Source: Maritimibacter sp. HL-12
Lineage (GTDB): Bacteria; Pseudomonadota; Alphaproteobacteria; Rhodobacterales; Rhodobacteraceae
Direction of reading: 5' to 3'
Assembly: GCF_900177545.1 (NCBI RefSeq)
Contig: NZ_FXBQ01000001.1
Location: 2,288,122-2,352,121 of the forward strand
Length of the DNA stretch: 64,000 nt
Shown: piece by piece, positions 7,610-17,177 of the stretch
Layout of the letters: every line of letters starts with the position of its first letter
Position numbering within the stretch: position 1 is the stretch's first letter
Position numbers and translations under genes: made by a program
The notes under the pieces: generated by a model
Told to the model about the DNA's origin: nothing
Database searches by the model: none
The model's input: only the letters and a program-made list of their open reading frames with translations

Positions 7610-9992
7610 ACTGAAGCGGCTCATTCTCGATCACGAGGACTGGTTGATCGACCGGGTCGTGCGCTATGCCCATGAACAGGATTATACGCGCTACACCTCG
7701 ACCCTGCGCGAGGCCTGGCGCGCCTCGATCGTGGGGCTGAGCGAGCCGCTCGCCGCCGCTCTGGACGCCCGGATGGCACCGCACTCCGCGACAAGCGCGC
7801 CGCTCGACGCGGCGGTGGCGTTCGGCGTTGCCGAGGCCCGCAAGCACCGGTCGCGTGGCATCGACATCGGGCTGTTTCTCGGCCTGATGAAGTATTATCG
7901 CCAGACCTACTTCGACCTCGTCGAGGAAAAGACCGCCGATATCGGCGACCGCCGGCGCCTGCGCCAGATCCTGCTCGAAATGTTCGACGCGATCGAGATC
8001 GGGCTGGTGCGGGAATGGACCGACACCTTGCCCGATACCGAGATCGAAGGTCTGCGCGCACAGAACCGCGCATTGGCCAACGAGAAAAACAAGTATCTCA
8101 CCGTCTTCGAAAGCATCGCCGAGCCCGCGATCCTGCTCGGACCCGACGACGAGCCGGTGCACATGAACGCCGCCGGCGGGCGGATCCTTCTGGGCGAAAC
8201 CAGCCCGGGGTTTGATTATTACGGTCATGTCGATCTCGACCGGCTGCGCCGCGTGGTGGTCGTGATCCTGACCGAGCTGGGGCGCGGCGCGACCCCCGAC
8301 CGGGTGACGCTCGACACCGCGCTGGGCCCGCGCATCTTCTCGATCTCGGTGCAGGAAATGCTTGATATTTCGAGCAAGTTTGCGGGCCGGGTCCTGATCC
8401 TCAAGGATGTCACCGACTACCTTGCCGCGATTGCCGCGGCGGAGGATGCCAACCGGGCAAAATCGGCCTTCCTCGCAACCGTCAGCCACGAGATAAAAAC
8501 CCCGATCAACAGCATCATCGGCTCGACCGAGCTGATCGACGACGGTGCGCTCGCGCCCGGCACCCGGCGCCATGTCGATGCCATCAGAACCTCCGGAAAA
8601 CTGCTGTCGGAACTGGTCGAGAACATTCTCGGCATGTCGCGGGCCGAAGCCAACGCGTTGCAACGGGTGGATCAGGACTTCGATGTCTGCGAGCTGATCG
8701 AAAGCATCCTGCGGGTTACCGAACCCGACGCCAGGGCGCGTGGCCTGAGCACCGAGGCCCGGTTTGCGCCCGGGATGCCCTGCCGAATGTGCGGCGATGC
8801 CCAGAAGCTGCGCCACGTGCTCATCAACCTGCTCTCGAACGCTCTGAAATTCACCACCCGGGGCGGCGTGATCCTGCACGTCGCCGATGCGCCCGGTTCG
8901 AGCGCCGCACGTCCTGTCCTCGCTTTCGAGGTGGCCGATACCGGCGTCGGCCTGCCGGCGGGCGCGAACGACTGGCTCTTCGAGCCGTTCACGCAATACC
9001 TTCACCCCGGTTTGGATCAGGGATCGCGCGGCACCGGGTTGGGCCTTGCGATCTGCAAGCGGCTGGTGACATTCCTCGGCGGCGAGATCGCCGCCCGCAA
9101 CGCGCCGGAGGGCGGCAGCGTGTTTGCCTTCACGCTGCCGTTTGCGCCTGCCCGGGTGCAGCAAAGCCGGCACCCCGTCGCATCGGGGCTTGACCTGCTG
9201 GTGGTCGAGGATAATCCGGTCAACGCGTTGATAACCGAGGGCTATCTCGCCGATCTCGGGCACGCGCCCTTCGTCGTCAACAGCTATGCCGGCGCGCTCG
9301 AAGCCCTGCGCGAGAGAGCCTTCGACCTCGTGGTCACCGACAACCTGCTCGATGAAGCGAGCGGGCTGGATCTGGCCCGCTACCTGCGCAATTCGTCCGA
9401 TCACAGGCTGCGCAACTTGCCGGTTGTGGTGGTCACGGCGGCAATCCCCAACCCCGCGGATGTCACGCCGGGCACGGTGCAACAATTCATCGAGAAACCC
9501 TTCGACCGGGGTGATCTGAACCGCGCGATCCAGACCGCCCTGAGCGACGCCGATCCGAAGCCGGAACACGGCATGTCCAAGGCCGCTGCATTGGAGCCCG
9601 CGCCGCAGGACGCCGTTGCGCAGGCGCCGGTCCTCGACACCGCGGTGGTCAACCGCTTGCTCACCGATCTCGGACTGGAGCGATGCCAACGCATTGTCGA
9701 CAGCTACCTGGCCAATGCCCCGCGCCTCGGCCGCTCGCTCGCCCGTGGTATTGCCGATAACGATCTTGCGGCGGTTTCCGAAGCCGCGCACCAGATGATC
9801 AGCGCGGCGAGCTTCGTGGGGCTTACGCCGGTCGCGCTCTCTGCCCGCGACCTGCACCGGTCCTGCGCGGCGCGGGACACCCGCAAGATCCGCGCGATTT
9901 ACGCCGAGCTTGAAGGATTGCACCAGCAAAGCACGGAAGCACTTCTCCAGCATTGGGAGCAGGCCGTTCAGGGTTATGCCGCTGGTGCGTGA
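7602..9992 (+). CDS. torS: Hybrid sensor histidine kinase, TorS-like, apparently cytoplasmic
   Basis: A 796-residue hybrid kinase with a helical N-terminal region (about 1-140, possibly RsbRD-like), a PAS-like segment (160-275) and a HisKA H-box with His296 (ATVSHEIKTP). A HATPase domain (DTGVGLP, GTGLGLAIC), a receiver with Asp580 (VVTDNLL) and an HPt domain with His730 (EAAHQM) follow. This H-D-H phosphorelay layout matches TorS/DorS and would feed the response regulator at 1121-1849. No membrane-spanning segment is visible, unlike E. coli TorS, which senses through a periplasmic domain. No torT-like gene is present. The ATG at 7602 overlaps the DUF2478 gene. The kinase role is secure; the signal is unknown. 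Confidence 0.85.
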   Translation: MDRLKRLILDHEDWLIDRVVRYAHEQDYTRYTSTLREAWRASIVGLSEPLAAALDARMAPHSATSAPLDAAVAFGVAEARKHRSRGIDIGLFLGLMKYYRQTYFDLVEEKTADIGDRRRLRQILLEMFDAIEIGLVREWTDTLPDTEIEGLRAQNRALANEKNKYLTVFESIAEPAILLGPDDEPVHMNAAGGRILLGETSPGFDYYGHVDLDRLRRVVVVILTELGRGATPDRVTLDTALGPRIFSISVQEMLDISSKFAGRVLILKDVTDYLAAIAAAEDANRAKSAFLATVSHEIKTPINSIIGSTELIDDGALAPGTRRHVDAIRTSGKLLSELVENILGMSRAEANALQRVDQDFDVCELIESILRVTEPDARARGLSTEARFAPGMPCRMCGDAQKLRHVLINLLSNALKFTTRGGVILHVADAPGSSAARPVLAFEVADTGVGLPAGANDWLFEPFTQYLHPGLDQGSRGTGLGLAICKRLVTFLGGEIAARNAPEGGSVFAFTLPFAPARVQQSRHPVASGLDLLVVEDNPVNALITEGYLADLGHAPFVVNSYAGALEALRERAFDLVVTDNLLDEASGLDLARYLRNSSDHRLRNLPVVVVTAAIPNPADVTPGTVQQFIEKPFDRGDLNRAIQTALSDADPKPEHGMSKAAALEPAPQDAVAQAPVLDTAVVNRLLTDLGLERCQRIVDSYLANAPRLGRSLARGIADNDLAAVSEAAHQMISAASFVGLTPVALSARDLHRSCAARDTRKIRAIYAELEGLHQQSTEALLQHWEQAVQGYAAGA

Positions 9993-10139
9993 TCGGCGCT
10001 GCGGTGGTCGCAGGTTCCCGCCTCGCTCCACCTGTCCTCCAGCCGGTCGGAAACGCCATCGGTTCCTTGTGCGAGACCCCTGTTTGGCAGAGCCTCTCCA
10101 ATCAACGCGGCGGGCCCGCCGGCAAGCCCGGCCCCGCGG

Positions 10140-13100
10140 TCATGCCCTGCCTTGCCCGGCGAGCAGGCTGGCGTTGCCGCCCGCCGCCGTGGTGTCGACG
10201 CAGAGGTGGCGCTCGTAGAGCACATGCGCGCTGTCGGGTTGGCCGGTGACAAGCGGCACGATCGGCCCGGCGCGGGTGGCTAGCGCCCGGGCATAGGCGC
10301 GGGCGGTGTCGGCGTCACCCCACCACAATACGGCACCGTAGGGTGCAAGCCCTGCGAGCGACTCGGGGGCCAACGATCCGGTTACGGCGATTGCCTGTCC
10401 GCCAAGCGCCTCGACGGCCGCCACCTGCGCGGCGCAGGCGGCCTCGCCGGGGCCGAGGCACAGTGCGGGCGGGCGGGGTACGGTGTTCAGCCGGTTGAGT
10501 TCGCCCGTCGGCCCCGGCATCAGCCGCGATGTCACCACCTGCGCGGCGCTTGCAGCCGCCAGCCCGGCGGTGATCGCGGCCGTGTCGGCCAACGCCCCGG
10601 GCGTGTCGTTGTGGCGCGGGGCCTCGGTCCGGGTGAAGCGAGCGAGGTAATGCGGCCCGCCCGCCTTCGGCCCGGTGCCCGACAACCCTTCGCCCCCGAA
10701 CGGTTGCGATCCGACGATGGCACCGATCTGGTTGCGGTTGGCGTAGATATTGCCCGCATGCACCGCGTCGGCGATGGTTTGCACCCGGTCGTCGATGCGG
10801 GTGTGCAGCCCGAAGGTGAGGCCATAGCCGGTGGCATTCACATCGGCGATCACCCGGTCGAGGTCGCGCGATTTGAAACTGGCGAAGTGCAGCACCGGGC
10901 CGAAGACCTCGCGTTCGAGATCGCCGACCCCGTTCACCGCGATCAGGGCGGGTGCCACGAAGGTGCCGGCATCGGGGGTCGCAAGCCGGTGAAGCAGCCG
11001 CCCCTCGGCCTCGGCCTTGTCGACATAGGCGGCGATCTCGTCGCGCGCCTCCGCGGTGATCACCGGGCCGACATCCGTGGACAGCGCCCAGGGATCGCCC
11101 AGTTCAAGCTCGTCCATCGCGCCGATCAGCATCTCCCGGATGGTGGCGGCGATGTCTTCCTGCACGTATAGGCAGCGCAGCGCCGAGCAGCGTTGGCCCG
11201 CCGACTGGAACGCGGAGGCGACGATATCGCGCACCGCCTGTTCGGGCAGGGCGGTGCTGTCGACCACCATGGCGTTGATCCCGCCGGTTTCGGCGATGAG
11301 CGGCGTGCCCGGTTCGAGGGTGTCGGCCATGGCGCGCTGGATATGGCGGGCGGTGGCGGTGGAGCCGGTGAAGGCCACGCCACTCACCCGCGCGTCGGAG
11401 GTCAGCGCCGCGCCGACCACGCCGCCTTCGCCCGGCAGAAGCTGAAGCGCCTCTCGCGGCACCCCGGCGTCGTGCATCTGGCGCACCCCCCAAGCCGCGA
11501 TCGCCGGGGTGGTTTCGGCCGGTTTTGCGAGCACTGCGTTGCCGGTGGCGAGCGCGGCGGCGATCTGGCCCGAGAAGATCGCGAGCGGGAAGTTCCACGG
11601 GCTGATGCAGGTGAATACCCCGCGCGCCGGGGCTTGCTGCCGCTCGGCCTCACCGGCGTAGTAGCGCAGAAAATCCACGGCTTCGCGCAATTCGGCCACG
11701 GAATCAGCGAGCGACTTGCCGGCCTCGGTGGCGAGCAGGGCGAACAATTCGCCGAAGTTCTCCTCGTAGAGATCGGCGGCCCGGCGCAGCACCGCCGCGC
11801 GTTCGGCCACTGGTGCGGCCCAGGGCCGCGCCGCCGCGAGCGCGGTTTGCACGTCGGCCGCGCTGGCGTTCACCACCTCGCCGATGATCTCGCCGGTGGC
11901 GGGATTGCGCGCGGGCGCGGGCGCGCTGCCCTCTACCGTCCCGGCGATGATCGGCTCCACGCGCCAACGCGTCGGCGTCCGTCGCTCGGCGTCGATCTTT
12001 GCCAGCACCGTCGCGTCGTTCAAATCGAACCCGCGCGAATTGGTCCGTTCGGGGTCGTAGAGCTCCGGTCCCTTGCGGATCTCCGGCTCGAACGGCCCCG
12101 GCGCGGTGTTCAGCGCGGCGAAGGGGCAGGCCGCAACCTCGCGCGCGGGCACGTCCGCATCGACGATCTGGTTGACGAAGGAGGAATTGGCACCGTTCTC
12201 CAGCAGACGCCGCACGAGATAGGCGAGCAGGTCGCGGTGCGCGCCAACCGGGGCGTAGATCCGGCAGCGGGCATCGGTCTCGGCGCGGACGATGTCGTAG
12301 AGCGCTTCGCCCATGCCGTGCAGGCGCTGGAACTCGTAAGCGCCGGGGTCGATCCCCTCGGCCATGTCGAGCACGGCGGCGACGGTGTGGGCATTATGGG
12401 TGGCGAATTGCGGATAGATCCGGTCGGTCATCCCGAGCAGCTTGCGCGCGCCCGCGAGATAGCTCACATCCGTTGCGGCCTTGCGGGTGAACACCGGGAA
12501 ATCGGCCAGCCCTTCCACCTGCGCGTGCTTGATCTCGGTATCCCAGTAGGCCCCTTTCACGAGGCGCACCATGATCCGCCGGTCGAGCCGGGTGGCGATC
12601 TCGTGCAGCCCGTCGATCACGTCGCCGGCGCGCCGTCCGTAAGCTTGCACCACCACGCCGAAGCCGTCCCACCCGGCAAGCTCGGTGTCGGCCAGCACCG
12701 CCTCGATCACCTTGAGCGAAAGCCCGAGCCGGTCGGCCTCCTCGGCGTCGATGTTGAGGCCCATGCCCGCGCGCGCAGCCAGCCTTGCAAGACCGCGCAG
12801 CACCGGCACGAGCTCGGCCATCACACGCTCGGTCTTGGCCACTTCGTAACGCGGGTGCAGCGCCGAAAGCTTGACCGAGATGCCGGGGTTTGCAGCGATT
12901 TCACCCGGCGTGCAGGCCGACGCGATGGCCGAAATCGCCTGGCTATATGCACGGGCGTAGCGGGTGGCATCGGTCGCCGTCATCGCCGCCTCGCCGAGCA
13001 TGTCGTAGGAATAGGTGAAGCCCTCGGCTTCTTTCGTGCGCGCCCGTTTCATCGCCGCTTCGATGGTCTCGCCAAGCACGAACTGGCGGCCCATCTCGCG

Positions 13101-13580
13101 CATCGCCCGGCCCACGGCGGTGCGGATCACCGGCTCACCGAGGCGACGGATCATGCCGCGCAGGGTGCCCGCGATGCCCGGATCGGCCTCGTCGAGCACC
13201 TTGCCGGTGAGCAGGAGCCCCCATGTCGAGGCATTGACCAGCGGCGAGGCGGATCGGCCGATGTGCTTCGACCAGTCCGACGGCGCGATCTTGTCCTCGA
13301 TCAGCGCGTCGATGGTATCGGCGTCGGGCACCCGCAGCAGCGCCTCGGCTAGGCACATCAGCGCCACGCCCTCGTCGGTCGAGAGCCCGTATTCGCCGAG
13401 GAAAACATCCATCAGCCCCGGGCGCGCGTCGCTGCGGATGCGCTCCACCAGCGCGGCGGCGCGGGTGACGATCCGCGCGCGGGCGGGCGGATCGAGCGCC
13501 GCGATGCCGATCAGGTCGGCCAGAAGCTCCGCCTCGTCGCGGCGCTTGTTCACATCCCAACGGGAATCGAGGTCGATCAT
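10140..13580 (-). CDS. putA: Bifunctional proline dehydrogenase / delta-1-pyrroline-5-carboxylate dehydrogenase
   Basis: A 1146-residue bifunctional enzyme that oxidises proline to glutamate. The N-terminal half is the FAD-dependent proline dehydrogenase barrel (motifs such as MVRLVKGAYWD and LRCRIYAPVGAH-type RIYAPVGAHRD). The C-terminal half is an aldehyde dehydrogenase: the probable nucleophilic cysteine lies in SAGQRCSALRC, with the NAD motif FTGSTATA and the AETGG glutamate segment. It lacks the ribbon-helix-helix domain of enteric PutA, as in Rhodobacter, where regulation is by PutR. Of two in-frame ATGs (13586 and 13580), 13580 has the better-spaced GGAG. The gene is divergent from putR. 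Confidence 0.95.
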   Translation of the reverse strand: MIDLDSRWDVNKRRDEAELLADLIGIAALDPPARARIVTRAAALVERIRSDARPGLMDVFLGEYGLSTDEGVALMCLAEALLRVPDADTIDALIEDKIAPSDWSKHIGRSASPLVNASTWGLLLTGKVLDEADPGIAGTLRGMIRRLGEPVIRTAVGRAMREMGRQFVLGETIEAAMKRARTKEAEGFTYSYDMLGEAAMTATDATRYARAYSQAISAIASACTPGEIAANPGISVKLSALHPRYEVAKTERVMAELVPVLRGLARLAARAGMGLNIDAEEADRLGLSLKVIEAVLADTELAGWDGFGVVVQAYGRRAGDVIDGLHEIATRLDRRIMVRLVKGAYWDTEIKHAQVEGLADFPVFTRKAATDVSYLAGARKLLGMTDRIYPQFATHNAHTVAAVLDMAEGIDPGAYEFQRLHGMGEALYDIVRAETDARCRIYAPVGAHRDLLAYLVRRLLENGANSSFVNQIVDADVPAREVAACPFAALNTAPGPFEPEIRKGPELYDPERTNSRGFDLNDATVLAKIDAERRTPTRWRVEPIIAGTVEGSAPAPARNPATGEIIGEVVNASAADVQTALAAARPWAAPVAERAAVLRRAADLYEENFGELFALLATEAGKSLADSVAELREAVDFLRYYAGEAERQQAPARGVFTCISPWNFPLAIFSGQIAAALATGNAVLAKPAETTPAIAAWGVRQMHDAGVPREALQLLPGEGGVVGAALTSDARVSGVAFTGSTATARHIQRAMADTLEPGTPLIAETGGINAMVVDSTALPEQAVRDIVASAFQSAGQRCSALRCLYVQEDIAATIREMLIGAMDELELGDPWALSTDVGPVITAEARDEIAAYVDKAEAEGRLLHRLATPDAGTFVAPALIAVNGVGDLEREVFGPVLHFASFKSRDLDRVIADVNATGYGLTFGLHTRIDDRVQTIADAVHAGNIYANRNQIGAIVGSQPFGGEGLSGTGPKAGGPHYLARFTRTEAPRHNDTPGALADTAAITAGLAAASAAQVVTSRLMPGPTGELNRLNTVPRPPALCLGPGEAACAAQVAAVEALGGQAIAVTGSLAPESLAGLAPYGAVLWWGDADTARAYARALATRAGPIVPLVTGQPDSAHVLYERHLCVDTTAAGGNASLLAGQGRA

Positions 13581-13634
13581 CGTCATGCTCCACGTGTTTG
13601 CGTCATGATATTTGAGACGGTGCGTGACATTCGC

Positions 13635-13645
13635 CCAAAATTTGG
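13635..13645. promoter_or_regulatory. Palindrome in the putA-putR intergenic region
   Basis: CCAAAATTTGG is an 11-base perfect palindrome (one central base) midway between the divergent putA and putR starts, in an AT-rich stretch of about 115 bases. Lrp-family regulators such as PutR bind palindromic AT-rich sites in this arrangement. It is a candidate operator shared by both promoters. Confidence 0.4.
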
Positions 13646-13695
13646 AAATTATCAGGCGATCAGACCAAATTAACTCAGGAAAACGAGACAAACGC

Positions 13696-14172
13696 ATGGC
13701 CGACGCGCCCACTTCCAAACTCGACAGGATCGACCGGGCGATCCTCAACGAGCTTGCCCGCAATGCCCGCATCCCGATGACCGAGCTTGGCCAAAAGGTC
13801 GGCCTGTCAAAAACCCCGGTGGCAGCGCGGGTGAAGCGGCTTGAATCAGAGGGCGTGATCACCGGCTACCGCGCAGAGCTTTCGGCCGGCAAGCTGGGGA
13901 TGGAGCACGTCGCCTTCCTCGAGGTGCGGCTGTCGGACACCCGCGAGGATTCGCTCGCCGCCTTCAACAAGGCGGTGCGCGAGATCGCGGAAGTGGAGGA
14001 GTGCCACCTGATCGCGGGCGGGTTCGACTACCTCGTGAAGGTGCGCACCCGCGATATCACCGAGTATCGCCGGGTATTGAGCGAAAGCATCTCTCGGCTG
14101 CCGAAGGTGGCCTCGACCTCCACCTTCGTCTCGATGGAAAGCGTGCGTGACCGGGGCGTGGCCCAAGTCTGA
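13696..14172 (+). CDS. putR: Lrp/AsnC-family proline-responsive activator PutR
   Basis: A 158-residue Lrp-type regulator with an N-terminal winged helix (LDRIDRAILNELARNARIPM, then GLSKTPVAARVKRLE) and a C-terminal RAM ligand-binding domain (VEECHLIAGGFDYLVKV). In Rhodobacter, PutR activates putA in response to proline and autoregulates. The divergent position beside putA makes that role nearly certain here. The ATG at 13696 is used because the upstream in-frame extension runs through the AT-rich operator region. The downstream end is convergent with cbbR. Confidence 0.92.
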   Translation: MADAPTSKLDRIDRAILNELARNARIPMTELGQKVGLSKTPVAARVKRLESEGVITGYRAELSAGKLGMEHVAFLEVRLSDTREDSLAAFNKAVREIAEVEECHLIAGGFDYLVKVRTRDITEYRRVLSESISRLPKVASTSTFVSMESVRDRGVAQV

Positions 14173-14193
14173 CAGCCCGCCCCGGTGCAGCGA

Positions 14194-15135
14194 TTACCCC
14201 GGCGGGTGCAGCGCCTTCGAGACCTCCTGTTCGCCCTCGGTGAGCAGGAAATCGAGAAACCGTTCCGCAGCATTGGACAGACGCTTGCCCTTGCGGTGCA
14301 CGGCGAACCAGCGCCGCCGCAGCGGAAAGCCCTGCACATCAAGCACGGCAAGTTCGCCGCTGGCCAGCTCGTGGCGCACCGTGTGCAGCGAGAGCGAGGC
14401 AATGCCGAGGCCGGAGACGACGCCTTGCTTGATCGCCTCGCTGTCGTCGAATTCCATGTGCGTGCGCAGCGTCACGCCCGCCGCCGCGCAGAGCCGTTCC
14501 ACCGCCAGCCGGGTGCCAGACCCCGGCTCGCGATTGAGCAGATCCTGCCGGGCGATCCGGGCGAGCGGAATCGCCTTCTGCCCGACCAGCGGATGATCGG
14601 GCCGGGCCACGAAGGCGATGACGTTTTCAAGGAAGGGCTCGGCGATCACCGATTGCGCCTCCTCCTCGGGCAGCCGCCCGATGATGTAGAGATCGTCGGC
14701 ATTCGCGCCCATCCGCGCAAGCAGCGTTTCACGGTTGGTGATCTGCAGCCGGGGCTCGACCTTCGGGAAGCGGCGTTTGAAGCTGCCGAGAAGCTGCGGC
14801 ATGAAATACTTGGCGGTCGAGACGACTGCGACAGACAGTCGCCCTCCAACCTCCCGGTCGAGATCCTCGAGCCCGGCTTCCATCTCGGCGAGTCGGGCGA
14901 GGATCTCGCGTGCCGCGGCGGTGACGATCTCGCCGGCCCGCGTGAGATGCAATGTCCTGCCGACCTGCTCGGTGAGCGGCATCCCGATTTTCTCTTCCAG
15001 GGTGCGCACTTGCATGGAAACCGAAGGTTGGGTCAGGTGCACTTCCTCGGCCGCTCGCGTGATCGAATGGTGCCTTGCCACGGCTTCAAGAAGCCGTAGC
15101 TGCTGGATCGTGGGCGTGATGATGGGCTTGCTCAT
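14194..15135 (-). CDS. cbbR: LysR-type regulator of the cbb operon
   Basis: A 313-residue LysR-type activator. The N-terminal winged helix reads LRLLEAVARHHSITRAAEEV followed by LTQPSVSMQVRTLE, and the effector domain contains the CbbR-like pieces STAKYFMPQLLG, DDLYIIGRLP and FVARPDHPL. CbbR controls RuBisCO and Calvin-cycle genes in response to metabolites such as RuBP or NADPH. It is divergent from cbbL with about 120 bases between starts, the canonical arrangement, and a T-N11-A palindrome lies in that gap. Confidence 0.93.
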   Translation of the reverse strand: MSKPIITPTIQQLRLLEAVARHHSITRAAEEVHLTQPSVSMQVRTLEEKIGMPLTEQVGRTLHLTRAGEIVTAAAREILARLAEMEAGLEDLDREVGGRLSVAVVSTAKYFMPQLLGSFKRRFPKVEPRLQITNRETLLARMGANADDLYIIGRLPEEEAQSVIAEPFLENVIAFVARPDHPLVGQKAIPLARIARQDLLNREPGSGTRLAVERLCAAAGVTLRTHMEFDDSEAIKQGVVSGLGIASLSLHTVRHELASGELAVLDVQGFPLRRRWFAVHRKGKRLSNAAERFLDFLLTEGEQEVSKALHPPG

Positions 15136-15148
15136 ATGGTATAAACTC

Positions 15149-15161
15149 TATGCTTAGCATA
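15149..15161. promoter_or_regulatory. CbbR operator candidate (T-N11-A palindrome)
   Basis: TATGCTTAGCATA is a perfect 13-base palindrome with the T-N11-A spacing recognised by LysR-type regulators. It lies 14 bases upstream of the cbbR start and about 100 bases upstream of cbbL, adjoining an A-rich tract. This is the expected position for autoregulation of cbbR and activation of cbbL. Confidence 0.65.
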
Positions 15162-15258
15162 AAAAAAATTTAGTGTTCTCTATTGATGCGGTCAACTACG
15201 AGTCGCTCAGGCCCCATCGTTTGGGCCATGTGATGCGATAGGGAGGAATACGACCGCC

Positions 15259-16677
15259 ATGGCGAAGACATACAACGCAGGGGTGAAGGACTATCGGGAA
15301 ACCTACTGGATGCCCGATTACACCCCACTCGACACCGATTTTCTGGCCTGCTTCAAGGTGATCCCGCAAGAGGGCGTGCCGCGCGAGGAAGCCGCCGCCG
15401 CCGTGGCCGCGGAAAGCTCCACCGGCACCTGGACGACGGTCTGGACCGACCTTCTGACCGACCTCGACTACTACAAGGGCCGGGCCTACGCGATCGAGGA
15501 CGTGCCGGGCAACGACGAAGCCTTTTACGCCTTCATCGCCTACCCGATCGACCTCTTCGAAGAGGGGTCTGTGGTCAACATCCTCACCTCGCTGGTCGGC
15601 AACGTCTTCGGCTTCAAGGCCGTGCGCGCCCTGCGCCTCGAAGACGTGCGGGTGCCGATCGCCTACGTCAAGACCTGTGGCGGCCCCCCGAACGGCATCC
15701 AGGTCGAGCGCGACAAGATGAACAAGTACGGCCGCCCGATGCTCGGCTGCACGATCAAGCCCAAGCTCGGCCTCTCGGCCAAGAACTACGGCCGCGCCGT
15801 TTACGAAGTGCTGCGCGGCGGCCTCGACTTCGCCAAGGACGACGAGAACGTCAACTCGCAGCCCTTCATGCGCTGGCGCGACCGCTACGACTACGTGATG
15901 GAAGCGATCCAGAAGGCGGAAGCCGAAACCGGTGAAAAGAAGGGCTCCTACCTCAACGTCACCGCGCCCACGCCGGAAGAGATGTACAAGCGGGCCGAAT
16001 ACGCCAAGGAACTTGGCGCGCCGATCATCATGCACGACTACCTGACCGCCGGCTTTACCGCCAACACCGGTCTGGCCAACTGGTGCCGCGACAACGGAAT
16101 GCTTCTGCACATCCACCGCGCGATGCACGCGGTGATCGACCGCAACCCGAACCACGGCATCCACTTCCGGGTGCTGACCAAGATGCTGCGCCTTTCGGGC
16201 GGCGACCACCTGCACTCGGGCACCGTCGTCGGCAAGCTCGAAGGCGACCGCGAAGCCACCCTCGGCTGGATCGACATCATGCGCGACAGCTTCATCAAGG
16301 AAGACCGTTCGCGCGGCATCATGTTCGACCAGGACTGGGGCTCGATGCCGGGTGTGTTCCCGGTGGCCTCGGGCGGGATCCACGTCTGGCACATGCCGGC
16401 GCTGGTCTCGATCTTCGGTGACGACTCGGTGCTTCAGTTCGGTGGCGGCACGCTCGGCCACCCCTGGGGCAACGCGGCGGGTGCCGCGGCCAACCGGGTG
16501 GCGCTTGAGGCCTGCGTCGAGGCCCGCAACCATGGCCGCGAGCTCGAGAAGGAAGGCAAGGACATTCTCACCAATGCCGCCAAGTCTTCGCCGGAACTCG
16601 CGACCGCGATGGAAACCTGGAAAGAGATCAAGTTCGAGTTCGACACCGTCGACAAGCTCGACGTGCAGCACCGCTGA
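15259..16677 (+). CDS. cbbL: RuBisCO large subunit, form IA (green type)
   Basis: A 472-residue catalytic subunit that fixes CO2 onto ribulose-1,5-bisphosphate. The start [10 protein letters not shown] and sequence style are those of proteobacterial form IA. Active-site elements are visible: TIKPKLGLS (lysine near 167-169), the carbamylated Lys193 in [18 protein letters not shown], and loop 6 GTVVGKLEG. The companion genes cbbQ and cbbO, with no carboxysome genes, place it in the non-carboxysomal IAq group. GGGAGGAA (15241-15248) lies slightly far from the ATG but is the only good ribosome site. Confidence 0.98.
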   Translation: MAKTYNAGVKDYRETYWMPDYTPLDTDFLACFKVIPQEGVPREEAAAAVAAESSTGTWTTVWTDLLTDLDYYKGRAYAIEDVPGNDEAFYAFIAYPIDLFEEGSVVNILTSLVGNVFGFKAVRALRLEDVRVPIAYVKTCGGPPNGIQVERDKMNKYGRPMLGCTIKPKLGLSAKNYGRAVYEVLRGGLDFAKDDENVNSQPFMRWRDRYDYVMEAIQKAEAETGEKKGSYLNVTAPTPEEMYKRAEYAKELGAPIIMHDYLTAGFTANTGLANWCRDNGMLLHIHRAMHAVIDRNPNHGIHFRVLTKMLRLSGGDHLHSGTVVGKLEGDREATLGWIDIMRDSFIKEDRSRGIMFDQDWGSMPGVFPVASGGIHVWHMPALVSIFGDDSVLQFGGGTLGHPWGNAAGAAANRVALEACVEARNHGRELEKEGKDILTNAAKSSPELATAMETWKEIKFEFDTVDKLDVQHR

Positions 16678-16693
16678 TCTCCGCGATACCGAC

Positions 16694-16721
16694 TGGCCCC
16701 GGGCAAAGTGCCCCGGGGCCA
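16694..16721 (+). other. Intercistronic hairpin between cbbL and cbbS
   Basis: TGGCCCCGGG (16694-16703) pairs perfectly with CCCGGGGCCA (16712-16721) around an 8-base loop. There is no following T-tract, so it is more likely an mRNA-stabilising or processing element protecting the cbbL message than a terminator. Confidence 0.6.
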
Positions 16722-16751
16722 CCCATCCAGACATATCAAGGGAGCCACACC

Positions 16752-17108
16752 ATGGCTGACATGCAGGACTACAAGTCGTCGCTTTCCGACGTCACCAGCC
16801 GCAAGTTTGAAACCTTCTCCTATCTTCCGGAGATGGACGACGAGCGCAAGCGCAAGCAGGTGGAATACATCGTCTCGAAGGGCTGGAACCCGGCCATCGA
16901 ACATACCGAACCCGAGAACGCGACCAGCAGCTACTGGTACATGTGGAAGCTGCCGATGTTCGGCGAGACCGATGTCGATGTCATCCTCGGCGAGGCCGAG
17001 GCCTGCCACAAGGCGCACCCGAACAACCACGTGCGCCTCGTCGGTTACGACAACTACGCCCAGTCGAAGGGCGCCGAGATGGTCATCTACCGAGGCAAAC
17101 CGGTCTGA
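16752..17108 (+). CDS. cbbS: RuBisCO small subunit, form IA
   Basis: A 118-residue small subunit that caps the L8 core of form I RuBisCO. It shows the typical pieces [38 protein letters not shown] and [15 protein letters not shown] Shine-Dalgarno AAGGGAG precedes the ATG. It lies 74 bases after cbbL with a hairpin between them and is followed by cbbQ. Length and motifs fit the green-type IA small subunit without carboxysomal features. Confidence 0.97.
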   Translation: MADMQDYKSSLSDVTSRKFETFSYLPEMDDERKRKQVEYIVSKGWNPAIEHTEPENATSSYWYMWKLPMFGETDVDVILGEAEACHKAHPNNHVRLVGYDNYAQSKGAEMVIYRGKPV

Positions 17109-17117
17109 TCCGGATTT

Positions 17118-17144
17118 CCCGGCCCGCCACAACGACGGGCCGGG
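17118..17144 (+). other. Intercistronic hairpin between cbbS and cbbQ
   Basis: CCCGGCCCG (17118-17126) pairs perfectly with CGGGCCGGG (17136-17144) around a 9-base loop. There is no T-tract. It probably limits read-through or degradation so that cbbQ is expressed below cbbS. Confidence 0.55.
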
Positions 17145-17151
17145 GATCACA

Positions 17152-17176
17152 GGGGAGGAAGTACGGGGGAGGAAGT
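17152..17176 (+). promoter_or_regulatory. Duplicated Shine-Dalgarno upstream of cbbQ
   Basis: The word GGGGAGGAAGT occurs twice, at 17152-17162 and 17166-17176. The second copy ends one base before the cbbQ ATG (17178), so its GGAGG core is close to the start while the first lies upstream. A tandem duplication of the ribosome-binding site is unusual and might act as a standby site. Confidence 0.5.
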
Positions 17177-17177
17177 C

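Noticed and set aside
7581-10031. Long minus-strand open frame opposite the kinase gene
   Set aside because: Antisense to clear kinase motifs and lacking any protein-like signatures; a GC-content artefact.
11193-13352. Long plus-strand open frame inside putA
   Set aside because: Antisense to a clear bifunctional PutA; no domain or ribosome site.
13581-13862. N-terminal extension of PutA
   Set aside because: The open frame continues upstream through the putR operator region and start, with no domain; the GGAG-preceded ATG at 13580 is preferred.
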